This document shows, piece after piece, positions 26,094 through 34,987 of a stretch of 64,000 nucleotides of DNA. Position 1 is the stretch's first letter, and each line of letters starts with the position of its first letter. The notes under the pieces are model-generated. The model was not told where the DNA came from. It ran no database searches and worked only from the letters and a program-made list of their open reading frames with translations. This DNA is from an uncultured Paracoccaceae bacterium (lineage in GTDB: Bacteria; Pseudomonadota; Alphaproteobacteria; Rhodobacterales; Rhodobacteraceae), in contig CALKXV010000031.1 in assembly GCA_938005545.1 (NCBI GenBank), positions 116,460 to 180,459 of the forward strand. Direction: 5' to 3'. Both the position numbers and the translations under genes were made by a program.

Positions 26094-27764
26094 ATGGAAA
26101 AGAAGCCATTGATGAAAACTGTGCCTGACGGAAATATACCCAGCCCACGCGAGAATTTGGCGGTCGTCTCGGCTGGCCATCCGCTCGCCGCTGACATTGC
26201 TTGGGATGTTCTTGAGCGTGGTGGCAACATGGTGGATGCGGGGGTTGCCGCCGTTTTGGCCTTGACCGTATTGCATTCAGAGCAGGTGCAGTTGGGCGGT
26301 ATCCTTCCTATTTTGGTGCGGCCGTCGGGGTCTGAAAACGTCATGGCCGTTGAGGGCGTCGGTCGTTGGCCGAGGGCGACGGATCGCGATGTTTTCCAGC
26401 GCGAGCATCGTGGTCGGATGCCACGCGGCATTCTTCGAACCGTCACGCCAGCTCTGCCAGATGCATGTTTGTCCGCACTTGAAGCATTCGGCACGATGCC
26501 CTTTGCCGATCTTGCGAAACCTGCCCAAAAGCTCGCCGCCGAAGGATTTGCGGCCCATGACGATTTGGTATCTGCAACAGTCACATTTGAAAGACACTAT
26601 CGCGCCAATCCGGAAAATGCCGCGATCTGGTTGCCCCATGACCGACCTGTTTTGCCGGGAGAGGTGTTTCGCCAACCAAAGCTCGCCAAAACGTTCCGGC
26701 GTTTTATTGATGCGGGACTAGAAGGCGGGGACGAGGCTGTAAGGCAGCTTTTCTACAAGGGCGAGTTGGCGGCGGAAATGATCGCCCATATCGCAGCGGA
26801 AGGCGGACTATTGAGCGCTGACGATCTGGCCGAATATCGAAGCCCCATAAAGCCAGCGACATCAGGGCAGGTTTTCGGGGCCGTTGTCCACACTTGCGGC
26901 CCTTGGAGCCAAGGTCCTTGCCTGACCCAAATCCTCCAAATTGCGGAAGCACTTGGTGTTTCAGGTGAACCAACCGCTGAGTGGTGGCACTTGATGCTTG
27001 AAGCGATGAAGCTGGGGTTTTCAGATCGCGATAGATACTATGGCGATCCCGACTTTGTCGATGTGCCGATGGATCGGCTTTTGTCTGCCCCACATAGCCA
27101 AACACTGGCCGCTTCGGTGACCCCAATTGCCCCAATGCCGATGCATATGGAAATCAGCGGCGAAGCAAGTCTTGACACATCCGTTGTTGTCGTCGCTGAC
27201 CGAAAGGGGGGTGTCTTTGTCGCGACGCCAAGTGATATGTCCCATGATGCACCGGCTGTGCCGGGACTTGGGTTCGTTATGTCCACCCGTGGTGGCCAAA
27301 GTCAGGTTTCCCCCGAACATCCTGCAAGCCTTGAACCCGGTAAGCGACCCCGTGCAAGCGCAAGCCCGTTTATTGTGACAACAGATGACGGACGGCTGAT
27401 AGCAGGGGGCGGGCCGGGTGCCGATCTTGCAATTCAAAGCGGCGCGGCCGTCCTGACACAGCATTTGAGTGGTGGCTTGGATTTGGCCGAAGCTATCGCC
27501 GCGCCGCGTGTTTTCACCCTTGAACCGCCGGGATCTTCCGCACCGCATCTGACGTTTCCGGGCAAAGTCCGGGTAGAACCTGATGTGCCTGACGCCATTC
27601 TTGACGGATTAGTCGCGCGGGGCCATCACGCCATGCGCGATCAGACCAGTAACGCCGTGACACCTTCGATCTGTGCAATCGAGCTCAACCCAAAAGACGG
27701 TACAGCAAAGGGATTTGGGGATCATCGACGGTTGAGCGGGCAACGCTGCGGTGCACTCGGATGA
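26094..27764 (+). CDS. Gamma-glutamyltransferase family protein (Ntn hydrolase)
   Basis: GGT family (556 aa), normally self-cleaving at a threonine that becomes the catalytic N-terminus of the small subunit. The N-terminal domain has AVVSAGHPLAADIAWDVLERGGNMVDAGVAA (in two stretches). The processing site corresponds to LDTSVVVV, with Thr362 as the likely nucleophile. The family's TTHxS becomes DTSVV, so substrate recognition may differ. No signal peptide, unlike periplasmic glutathione-degrading GGTs. The ATG at 26094 or 26112 (better AAGAAG site) may be the start. It overlaps the next gene by 4 bases, as first gene of a four-gene operon, suggesting a biosynthetic role. Confidence 0.85.
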   Translation: MEKKPLMKTVPDGNIPSPRENLAVVSAGHPLAADIAWDVLERGGNMVDAGVAAVLALTVLHSEQVQLGGILPILVRPSGSENVMAVEGVGRWPRATDRDVFQREHRGRMPRGILRTVTPALPDACLSALEAFGTMPFADLAKPAQKLAAEGFAAHDDLVSATVTFERHYRANPENAAIWLPHDRPVLPGEVFRQPKLAKTFRRFIDAGLEGGDEAVRQLFYKGELAAEMIAHIAAEGGLLSADDLAEYRSPIKPATSGQVFGAVVHTCGPWSQGPCLTQILQIAEALGVSGEPTAEWWHLMLEAMKLGFSDRDRYYGDPDFVDVPMDRLLSAPHSQTLAASVTPIAPMPMHMEISGEASLDTSVVVVADRKGGVFVATPSDMSHDAPAVPGLGFVMSTRGGQSQVSPEHPASLEPGKRPRASASPFIVTTDDGRLIAGGGPGADLAIQSGAAVLTQHLSGGLDLAEAIAAPRVFTLEPPGSSAPHLTFPGKVRVEPDVPDAILDGLVARGHHAMRDQTSNAVTPSICAIELNPKDGTAKGFGDHRRLSGQRCGALG

Positions 27765-28936
27765 CTATTCTTGAAACGAGTGACTCCGGTACACTGTCTG
27801 TGAAAAACAGCATTGATGATATCTGTGAAGACGGTTGGCGCGCCTGTATCGGATCAGATCAGCCATATCTGGATCCGCGTCATCTTCGCGTTCTTGAAAA
27901 GTCGGGCATGGTTGGCGAGGAAGCTGGCATTCTGCCACAGTATCTGTCTCTGAATGATGCAGGTGGTGCCTTGACAGCTGCTGTCCCGGTATTTCTAAAA
28001 ACCCATTCTCGCGGTGAATTGGGTGTGGACTGGGGATTGCCACTGGCGCACGAGCGCGTCGCCGGACCATATTATCCCAAACTGATGGTCGAGGTGCCTT
28101 TGACGCCTTGGCCTGGCTCACGTCTTTTGATCGCGGACGGGCAAGATTATGACGTGGTGCGCCGCACGCTTTTTGCGGGTCTGGACATACTGGCAAAAAC
28201 CACCGGCGCGCGTTCTGTTCAAATAACTTACGCGTCGTTGGATGATCAGACGGCAGCGGTTGACCATGGGTATTTGCCTGCCGAAACGACAACCTTTACG
28301 TGGCAAAGCCGCGGCGAACAGGACTTCGAAGAATTCAAAGCCGCGATGTCAAAACGCGGACGCTACCGATTGCGCTCCGAATACGAAAACCGCGTGGCGG
28401 ACGGGCTTGTTATCAAACGTCTGGATGGCAGCGAGTTAACCTCAGATCTGGTTTCAGAAATTTACCAGCAATACTGCGGCGTCTTTGAACAGCACAATCA
28501 CGCCGAATGGCTGAACCGTGATTACTTTGATCAACTGATCTCAACCATGCCTGATGCGTTGGAGTTTCTGGCCGTTTGGGAAGACGATCACCCTATCGCG
28601 GGTTTGCTTTGTTTCCGGGGTTCAAAAACGATCAGCGCGCAGCATTGGGTTTCCAAAGAGAGGCAACAGGGTCATTTGTTTGCATTAATGTTCCATTCCT
28701 ATCGCGACGCTATCCAGCGCGGTTACAAAGCGGTGGATTATGGTACAATCGGCGCACACAAACCTTATCGTGCCGCACTGCCGAAAACGCTTTATCACGC
28801 CTTGAAATTCGCTGATGCGCCTTTTCATTCCATGGCAGAAACCGTTTTGAAAAAACGGACGCAAGCCAATGACGTGGAATTTGAAAAACTTGCAGAAAGA
28901 AGCCCCTACAAAAACAAGACCAATCGCCCGGAATGA
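27761..28936 (+). CDS. GNAT/FemAB-like acyl- or aminoacyltransferase (peptidogalycan family)
   Basis: 391 aa, resembling the peptidogalycan-biosynthesis/DUF482 family of double GNAT folds related to FemAB. Typical segments are SVQITYASLDDQ, FTWQSRGEQDFEEFKAAMSKRGR (in two stretches), IAGLLCFRGSKTISAQHWVS and GYKAVDYGTIGAHKPYRA. In this superfamily the donor is an aminoacyl-tRNA or acyl-CoA. Here the operon also encodes a carrier protein, so a carrier-bound donor is possible (inference). It overlaps both neighbours by 4 bases (ATGA), so coupling is tight. No membrane segment or signal peptide. Confidence 0.8.
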   Translation: MTILETSDSGTLSVKNSIDDICEDGWRACIGSDQPYLDPRHLRVLEKSGMVGEEAGILPQYLSLNDAGGALTAAVPVFLKTHSRGELGVDWGLPLAHERVAGPYYPKLMVEVPLTPWPGSRLLIADGQDYDVVRRTLFAGLDILAKTTGARSVQITYASLDDQTAAVDHGYLPAETTTFTWQSRGEQDFEEFKAAMSKRGRYRLRSEYENRVADGLVIKRLDGSELTSDLVSEIYQQYCGVFEQHNHAEWLNRDYFDQLISTMPDALEFLAVWEDDHPIAGLLCFRGSKTISAQHWVSKERQQGHLFALMFHSYRDAIQRGYKAVDYGTIGAHKPYRAALPKTLYHALKFADAPFHSMAETVLKKRTQANDVEFEKLAERSPYKNKTNRPE

Positions 28937-29742
28937 ATATGTTATCCCCGCCCCGAAATAAAAAGCTGTTGAAACTGCGGCCAAATGCCGAAGGTGTTCC
29001 ACTGGTTTTCGCCCCCGACTTTGGGGGGAGCGTCCTTTATTCCCGTGATCTGGTGTCTAGACTGTCATCCGGCATTTGCCCGTTCGCACTACCCTTGACC
29101 CAAGCGGCGCTGGTAGAACTTGACACGCTCACGATGGAAAGTTTGGCAAAAGAATTCGCAGCAATCTTGGCTGATGAATGGCCCGATGGGCCGCTGCATC
29201 TGGCAGGGTTCTCTTTTGCCGGTCTCCTCGCGTTCGAAACGGCCCGTGCCTTAAAAGCACTCGGCAGGCCTGTCACGCACATCTGGCTATTTGATACACG
29301 TGCCCATCGTTTGCATATGCCAAGCGCAATTCGTCACGCGCCGCGATATGAATTGAAGTCATTGGTTACATATTCCCGCAAAAAGCTGCTCCAACGTGGC
29401 CGTGAAGATGAAAACACACTCACCAGTTATCGGCTTTTGGAAGTTGACCTGAATAACCGACCAAAAGCCCACAGACCGATAATAAGATCTCTGCACAATG
29501 CACTATCAAAATATCGCCCAAAACCATTGGAAGATATGCCGGTGACTTTGTTCCGAATTGAAGAGAAAGCTGATGAGCCGTTTCGCCCCCATGCGTTGGG
29601 TTGGGATCGGTTGACCAAAGGACAGGTGCACATAGAAATTGTGGATGGCGAACACCTTACAATTATGAAGAACCCAAACAGTCTGGAACGTATTGGCGGC
29701 ATTTTGGCTGAGGCCGCAAAAAGTGGTGAAGGACAACACTGA
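28933..29742 (+). CDS. Type II thioesterase-like alpha/beta hydrolase
   Basis: 269 aa, thioesterase domain as found in NRPS/PKS systems. It has the N-terminal PLVFAPDFGGSVLYSRDL, the nucleophile elbow LAGFSFAGLLAFE (Ser94), and a C-terminal GEHLTIM with the catalytic histidine. It would release or edit an acyl chain held on the carrier encoded by the next gene. The ATG overlaps the upstream stop by 4 bases (a second ATG two codons later), and its stop overlaps the following ATG by one base. Confidence 0.85.
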   Translation: MNMLSPPRNKKLLKLRPNAEGVPLVFAPDFGGSVLYSRDLVSRLSSGICPFALPLTQAALVELDTLTMESLAKEFAAILADEWPDGPLHLAGFSFAGLLAFETARALKALGRPVTHIWLFDTRAHRLHMPSAIRHAPRYELKSLVTYSRKKLLQRGREDENTLTSYRLLEVDLNNRPKAHRPIIRSLHNALSKYRPKPLEDMPVTLFRIEEKADEPFRPHALGWDRLTKGQVHIEIVDGEHLTIMKNPNSLERIGGILAEAAKSGEGQH

Positions 29743-31460
29743 TGAAGGATAGCGAAAACGCTCAAGCAGTGGTCGTGTTTTCCCAACGTATTGACCGTGT
29801 TTTGGGCCAAGACCGACTGTTTGCAGTGTTGCCCGATGGACCATTGGATACCGCGGAACTAAGGGCGCGTGTCTCATCACTTGCACAATCGCTTTTGAAC
29901 CATACGGCGCCGGATGCTTGCGTCGGCATTCTTTCAAAGACGGACCGTCATGTCATAGCCGCGGTGATAACCTGCCTTCGGATTGGCCACCCGTTTTTGA
30001 TTTGCGATCCCGAAGCGCCGATCGAAGAAACATCTAACCTGCTGAAACACAGCGGTGCGGCGATCCTGTTTTGCGAGGCCGATGTGACCGTTTCTTTTGG
30101 AAATTACGCAGGGCTTTGTGTGCTCGATGTCGGTCTCAAAACCGGCGAAGAAAAAACTCTTCCCCCGGTTGCTCCCTCATCGACAGCAATGCTTGTTGCC
30201 ACCTCGGGTACAACCGACCGCCCAAAAATCGTGGAGCTCACCTATGTGAATTTGAGGGCGCAGTTTGCAATTTTCGCCGATGTGTATGGTTTTGACGCAG
30301 AAACACGGGCTCTGAACCTTTTGCCATTTCACCACGTGGATGGACTGATCCGTGGCCCTCTATTGGCTCTTTGGTTCGATGCCACGCTGCTCAGACCCCG
30401 AATGTTTTCGGTCGCTGAAACCCCGGCAATTCTGGACGATCTTAATGCACAGAACGCAACTCATCTGATAACTGTTCCAGCAATGCTGCGGATATTGCAT
30501 CGCGCCCAAGACCCCGAAATCTATAAGGTTCCCCAATCGCTTCGCTTTATCCTGAGCAGCGCGGACTATCTGGATGTGGGGCTTTGGAAAGCTAGCGAAC
30601 GCGACTTTGGTGTGCCGGTCGTCAACGCCTATGGGCTAAGCGAAGTTGTCTGCGATGCACTGATTGCTGGCCCCGACGATGCAACCCGGATCGCTGGTAC
30701 CATTGGTGCGGCGCGTGGAGTAGGGGCTTTGGTGCTTGGCGCGGACGGTGCCGAAGTTGCCGACGGCGAGACAGGCGAACTGGCAATTTCTGGCGATACT
30801 GTAATGCGCGGCTATGTAGGTGATCCCGAAAGTACGGCGCAGGTGATGGAAGAAGATGTGTTTCGCACAGGTGATCTGGTGCGAAAACGGGAAGATGGAT
30901 TGTTCGACTACATGGGGCGACAGAAAAATGTCGTCGTCGTGGGCGGCGTCACAATCCACCCTGAAGCGGTAACCGAAGTGCTTGCAAGCTTTCCGGGTGT
31001 TGCCGAGGCTTATGCTTTCGGGAACCAGACCGAAACCGGCGAAGTGCTGCTCGCTGCGGTTTGTCCATTGCCGGGCGTCCAGTTGGAGCCCGAAGCCATG
31101 TACGCGGCCAGCCGCGCCCAACTGGCACCCGAGCGCCAACCCTCAAAGATCGTCATCTTGCCGGAACTGCCGCGGCGCAGCTCAGGCAAAGTGGATCGAA
31201 ACGCGATCATCGCCGCAGCAGCGGCCAAAAACGGCGGGACGTCCGTGCAGGGGATTGCCGCTGAGTGCTTTGGTGTTTCCGTCGCAGACTTGTCCGTTGC
31301 ATCCACGCCCTTTGACACGCCGGGATGGGATTCACTGGCGCATATGGAATTCATCGAAATGCTGGAAGAGCGATTTGATTTCACCATGTCCCCCATGGAT
31401 GTGGCCGGGATGATGTCCATCGGCGACGCAATCGAAATCGTGGAACGGGAAATTGGTTAA
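29742..31460 (+). CDS. Adenylation-carrier fusion (NRPS-like acid ligase plus PCP/ACP)
   Basis: 572 aa. Residues about 1-490 form an AMP-binding domain with the A3 motif LVATSGTTDRPK (about 150-161), A5-like NAYGLSEVVCD, A7/A8-like VFRTGDLVRKREDGLFDYMGRQKN (in two stretches) and A10 RRSSGKVDRNAI. Residues about 500-572 are a carrier domain with the phosphopantetheine serine in PGWDSLAHMEF (Ser531). It activates a carboxylic or amino acid as AMP ester and loads it in cis. There is no condensation domain. The substrate cannot be read by eye. It closes the four-gene operon. Confidence 0.87.
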   Translation: MKDSENAQAVVVFSQRIDRVLGQDRLFAVLPDGPLDTAELRARVSSLAQSLLNHTAPDACVGILSKTDRHVIAAVITCLRIGHPFLICDPEAPIEETSNLLKHSGAAILFCEADVTVSFGNYAGLCVLDVGLKTGEEKTLPPVAPSSTAMLVATSGTTDRPKIVELTYVNLRAQFAIFADVYGFDAETRALNLLPFHHVDGLIRGPLLALWFDATLLRPRMFSVAETPAILDDLNAQNATHLITVPAMLRILHRAQDPEIYKVPQSLRFILSSADYLDVGLWKASERDFGVPVVNAYGLSEVVCDALIAGPDDATRIAGTIGAARGVGALVLGADGAEVADGETGELAISGDTVMRGYVGDPESTAQVMEEDVFRTGDLVRKREDGLFDYMGRQKNVVVVGGVTIHPEAVTEVLASFPGVAEAYAFGNQTETGEVLLAAVCPLPGVQLEPEAMYAASRAQLAPERQPSKIVILPELPRRSSGKVDRNAIIAAAAAKNGGTSVQGIAAECFGVSVADLSVASTPFDTPGWDSLAHMEFIEMLEERFDFTMSPMDVAGMMSIGDAIEIVEREIG

Positions 31461-31493
31461 TTTTCGCCCAGTTTAGCTCGGCCGACAGGAAAA

Positions 31494-32573
31494 TTAATTC
31501 ACTTCCAGCAACGGCTTGTTATTCTTCAGGTGCCGCGCGATGAGCCGTTTTTGCTGTTGTCCGGGCGGCATAGTGGCGGCGGGTTCGGGTGTGAAATTTT
31601 CGTCGTGAAGCTTGGGGAAAATTTCAAAAATCTCCGCACGTGCGCTTTCCGATACGGATTTCAAAGCCTCCGGGCCCGTAAACAGGCTCTCCGAAGGCGC
31701 GCCTTCGGCAAAAATCACCTCGTGCTGGTCGAACAGAATGTGGAAATATTCGACGTCGGTCACACTGTCGTCAATGTAAATTCCCGGCAGTTCGGTCAAC
31801 TTGATGGCCGGGATCAACACGTCGCGCGCGCCGAACATGCGTTCCGCAATTCTGGATGAGACCAACATGCGATGTTGCCGCGACACCCAAAGATCACGTT
31901 TTGGAAGCCCGTTGCCAAGTGCGCCTGCACTGATGCGAACGGGGCGAAGATTGGGGGACCGATGCAGCTGATCACCATCAATGAATGTTCTGAAGACCGC
32001 GCGAACAACCAGCGTGCGTCCACTGACTTCTGTAACTTTCGAGCCTTTCGTCAATCCCTCCACCGCAATATCAGCGGTCGTTGTTGCGATCATTGTTCCT
32101 TTGCAAAAACACACGACGTCATCATAGCTGGCGCTGCCGAAAATACTCCCCGAGACTCGCGTGTAAAGCGCACCGGGCGTCAAAGTAGCGGCCGTTGACA
32201 GGCCCCAGATGTTGAAAAATTGCCCGTTCTGCGAGAATACCGTGACCTGAATGACGGGCCCGGTGGGATTACCGTTACTATCCAGTTCCCGCAGATTTAT
32301 CAGCGATTCTGCTTCCACTCCGTTCCCGTCGGCGACCAATCCGCCGCCGTCGATGACGGTATGTCCGAAGGCCTGATCGTCTTCGAATACATCGGGATCG
32401 CCCGAGGTATCGTCGATTTCGACGGTAACGCGTGATCCGCCCTGGAACTGAAAAATTGTACCGTTTGGCGTATTAGACGCATTTACAATGGGTGCGCCGG
32501 CGTTGCCGAAAGGGGATGAAGGATCAATCAAAAAGACTTCGTTGTCGAAGGCAAGAATGGTTCTAGTGACCAT
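31494..32573 (-). CDS. Hint-domain protein
   Basis: 359 aa. The N-terminal part (about residues 1-145) is a beta-rich, acidic repeat-like region without known family. A Hint domain follows, starting at CFCKGTMIATTTADI (Cys155), with WVSRQHRMLVSS and a late HILFDQHEVIFAEGAPSES, as in the Hint_2 proteins common in Roseobacters. Hint domains catalyse an N-S acyl shift and self-cleavage; no C-terminal splicing Asn is evident, so cleavage and not protein splicing is expected. The start ATG at 32573 has GAGGTG upstream. The protein ends in a basic tail. Confidence 0.82.
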   Translation of the reverse strand: MVTRTILAFDNEVFLIDPSSPFGNAGAPIVNASNTPNGTIFQFQGGSRVTVEIDDTSGDPDVFEDDQAFGHTVIDGGGLVADGNGVEAESLINLRELDSNGNPTGPVIQVTVFSQNGQFFNIWGLSTAATLTPGALYTRVSGSIFGSASYDDVVCFCKGTMIATTTADIAVEGLTKGSKVTEVSGRTLVVRAVFRTFIDGDQLHRSPNLRPVRISAGALGNGLPKRDLWVSRQHRMLVSSRIAERMFGARDVLIPAIKLTELPGIYIDDSVTDVEYFHILFDQHEVIFAEGAPSESLFTGPEALKSVSESARAEIFEIFPKLHDENFTPEPAATMPPGQQQKRLIARHLKNNKPLLEVN

Positions 32574-32833
32574 AACGCACCTCATACCACAGGGAAACAA
32601 CCGCAGGTGTTAGCTGGGTAAAACATCCATGCGGCGATTGATACACGCCGCCCAGTTTCGGGCTTGGGGTCATTGCTCTCATCTATGCCTCAAACGTCCT
32701 GCCTCTCTGTGCAAGTCCGTATGGACTTATCGCACATATCAATTTGTCTTGGAACAAAGACCAATTCGGTCGTTTTGAAACGTGCAAGATTGCAACAACG
32801 GTGCATCGCAAAAGTTTTGCTGGACGTCTGGAC

Positions 32834-32868
32834 AAAAAAAGCTCGCCGGGGAGGGATACCCGGCGAGC
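32834..32868 (-). terminator. Rho-independent terminator of the coiled-coil gene
   Basis: On the minus strand: a perfect 10-base stem GCTCGCCGGG / CCCGGCGAGC (arms 32859-32868 and 32841-32850) with an 8-base loop, followed by seven T (32834-32840). It lies 29 bases past the stop of the gene at 32897-33223. Confidence 0.9.
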
Positions 32869-32896
32869 CGTTTCGATACATACGCGAATTGCGGGT

Positions 32897-33223
32897 TTAA
32901 CCGTTGGCGCGTTGTGCCAGTGCTTTCGAAATCTGTTCGTTGGTGTCCGATGAAGCCGGGGTGACGGACGAAACTGAAGGCTTCTTTGACGGAACGCTTT
33001 GGAAGGCGCTGCTGTTCTTTTGAACCGGTGCGCTGATCGCATCGGGGTTCGGCCTTGCGTCGACTGCGTCGCTACCATTGGTCAGTAGTGCATCACCAAA
33101 TTCGATGAAACTGTCCAGATCCGCGATCAATTCCTGCAATTCCGCGATTTCTTTTTCCATCTCGGCGATGGAGTTTTTATATTCCTGGCGGCGTTTCTGC
33201 GCGACCTGCATAGCGTCTGACAT
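32897..33223 (-). CDS. Small coiled-coil protein of unknown function
   Basis: 108 aa, unrecognised. Residues about 5-45 form a charged heptad-type helix (EYKNSIAEMEKEIAELQELI), then a Ser/Pro/Asn-rich linker (about 52-95) and a short helix ISKALAQRA. No signal peptide. GAGG lies close before the ATG. A 22-base perfect inverted repeat sits about 20 bases upstream, and an excellent terminator follows, so it is a single-gene transcript that is probably well expressed. The gap 33265-33454 shows nothing else recognisable. Confidence 0.75.
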   Translation of the reverse strand: MSDAMQVAQKRRQEYKNSIAEMEKEIAELQELIADLDSFIEFGDALLTNGSDAVDARPNPDAISAPVQKNSSAFQSVPSKKPSVSSVTPASSDTNEQISKALAQRANG

Positions 33224-33242
33224 AACCTCAACTCTCCGTTTA

Positions 33243-33264
33243 GAGCGTCGGTTATTCGACGCTC
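33243..33264 (-). promoter_or_regulatory. Inverted repeat upstream of the coiled-coil gene
   Basis: Perfect 8-base arms GAGCGTCG / CGACGCTC with a 6-base spacer, 20 bases before the start codon. It could be an operator overlapping the transcription start or a 5'-UTR hairpin close to the ribosome-binding site. Confidence 0.45.
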
Positions 33265-33454
33265 AACTTCACTGATCTTTCATGTTTGCGCAAATTCCAG
33301 AGCAAAATTGCGGCAGTTGTTTGGCATTATGCTTTTTTTGGCGTGAATGGCCGCGAATTCCAACATTTGTCTTGTCGCGGCTCGGGGCTCCCTGAAGTTT
33401 AAGAACTGGCCGGCGCTTTGAAGATCAATGGGAGGTCTTGATCAGCAAGCGCCA

Positions 33455-34831
33455 TCACTTGACGATTGCATCCAACACGCGGGCCCAACTGCGGATGCCT
33501 TTGTGAAAGGATCTAAGGTCATATTTTTCGTTGGGCGAGTGCAGTTGATCGTCGTCATTGCCAAAGCCGATCAGCATGGAAGGCAAACCAAGGTATTCTT
33601 GGAAGTATCCCGCAATTGGGATTGACCCACCGCAACCGATGAAGGCCGCCGGGCGCGGCCATTCGTCAGACAATGCAAGGCGGGCTGCTTCAAACGATGG
33701 GTCTTCGGTCGACATCACCGAAGCTTGTGACGCGCCATGGTCCGAGAATTCGACTGTGCAGTCTTCGGGAAGCATGTCGCGGACCACTTTTCGAAAGTTT
33801 TCGCGTATGGCAAATGGATCTTGAGTGCCAACAAGCCGGAATGAGATTTTGGCCGTCGCTTCGGCGGGCAAAACTGTTTTAAAGCCGTCACCGGTATATC
33901 CGCCCGAAATGCCGTTCACTTCGCACGTGGGTCGCGACCAGATCATTTCCAGAACAGAACGGCCCATCTCGCCAGCGGGCACAGAAAGATCAACGTCACC
34001 AAGGAAGCCTTTGGCATCAAATCCCAAATTCTCCCACTGTGCTTTCAGGGAGTTCGAAAGTTCAGGAACGCCATCATAGAAACCGGGCACTGTAATCCGA
34101 CCCGTTTCGTCATGAAGCGAGGCGATAATGCGGGTCAGGACGCGGATTGGATTGATGGCTGGCCCACCGAACATGCCCGAGTGCAAATCCTTGTCTGCGG
34201 CCTTGATGGTGATTTCCTCGCCCAAAAGCCCGCGCAGCATCGTGGTGATGGCTGGCGTATCACGGTTGAACAGCCCCGTGTCACAGATCATTGCCATGTC
34301 GGGTTGGCTAAGTTCGTCTTTGTATTCTTTCAAGAATGGGATGAGCGACGGCGACCCGGATTCTTCTTCGCCTTCGAATATGAACGTGATTGCGCAGGGG
34401 AAGCTTCCGTGGACGGCCTTCCAAGCGCGAAAGGCCTCCATGAAAGTCATAAGCTGACCTTTGTCGTCGCACGCGCCACGACCTCGGATAACTTTGCCTT
34501 TGGGCGTTTCTTCGATCGCCGGATCAAAGGGATCGCGATTCCACAGGGACAGCGGATCAACTGGTTGGACGTCGTAATGGCCATAGAACATGAGATGCGG
34601 TGCACCCGTCCCAACATGGCCGATCACCATCGGATGACCCGGAGTTTGGCGTTTTTCAGCCTCGACACCAAAGGAAGCAAGATCGCTGACAAGCCAATCG
34701 GCAGCGGTTTGGCAATCGTCTTTAAAGGCCGGATCGGTCGAAATCGACGGGATGCGAAGGAGGTCTTTCAGGCGCTCGACCGACGCGTCGAGATCAGTGT
34801 CAATTTGGGTGAGAACGGCGTCAAGTGTCAT
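33455..34831 (-). CDS. M20 family dipeptidase/metallopeptidase
   Basis: Zinc-dependent peptidase of the M20/ArgE-DapE class (458 aa), probably a cytoplasmic dipeptidase. Metal-site motifs are FYGHYDVQPVD (His, Asp), GRGACDDKGQL, IFEGEEESGSPSL (catalytic Glu and ligand) and a late QLHSPNEKYDL. The dimerisation domain contains HSGMFGG. The ATG at 34831 has AGGAG 8 bases upstream and fits the family; a possible 47-residue upstream extension has no support. It is transcribed away from the following plus-strand secreted protein gene. Confidence 0.92.
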   Translation of the reverse strand: MTLDAVLTQIDTDLDASVERLKDLLRIPSISTDPAFKDDCQTAADWLVSDLASFGVEAEKRQTPGHPMVIGHVGTGAPHLMFYGHYDVQPVDPLSLWNRDPFDPAIEETPKGKVIRGRGACDDKGQLMTFMEAFRAWKAVHGSFPCAITFIFEGEEESGSPSLIPFLKEYKDELSQPDMAMICDTGLFNRDTPAITTMLRGLLGEEITIKAADKDLHSGMFGGPAINPIRVLTRIIASLHDETGRITVPGFYDGVPELSNSLKAQWENLGFDAKGFLGDVDLSVPAGEMGRSVLEMIWSRPTCEVNGISGGYTGDGFKTVLPAEATAKISFRLVGTQDPFAIRENFRKVVRDMLPEDCTVEFSDHGASQASVMSTEDPSFEAARLALSDEWPRPAAFIGCGGSIPIAGYFQEYLGLPSMLIGFGNDDDQLHSPNEKYDLRSFHKGIRSWARVLDAIVK

Positions 34832-34987
34832 GGTGAGGCTCCTGTCTGTTGACGAGCAAACTAGCGGAGTTTGAAGCGGCGTCCAGATGGTGTGACAGCC
34901 AATCGGATTTGCGTTCAAGTTGAAAAGGGTGGCTGGCTCACCGGTGCGCTGAAGGCTATCAAGGGGTGTCACTTTGGGAGAGGGCTC

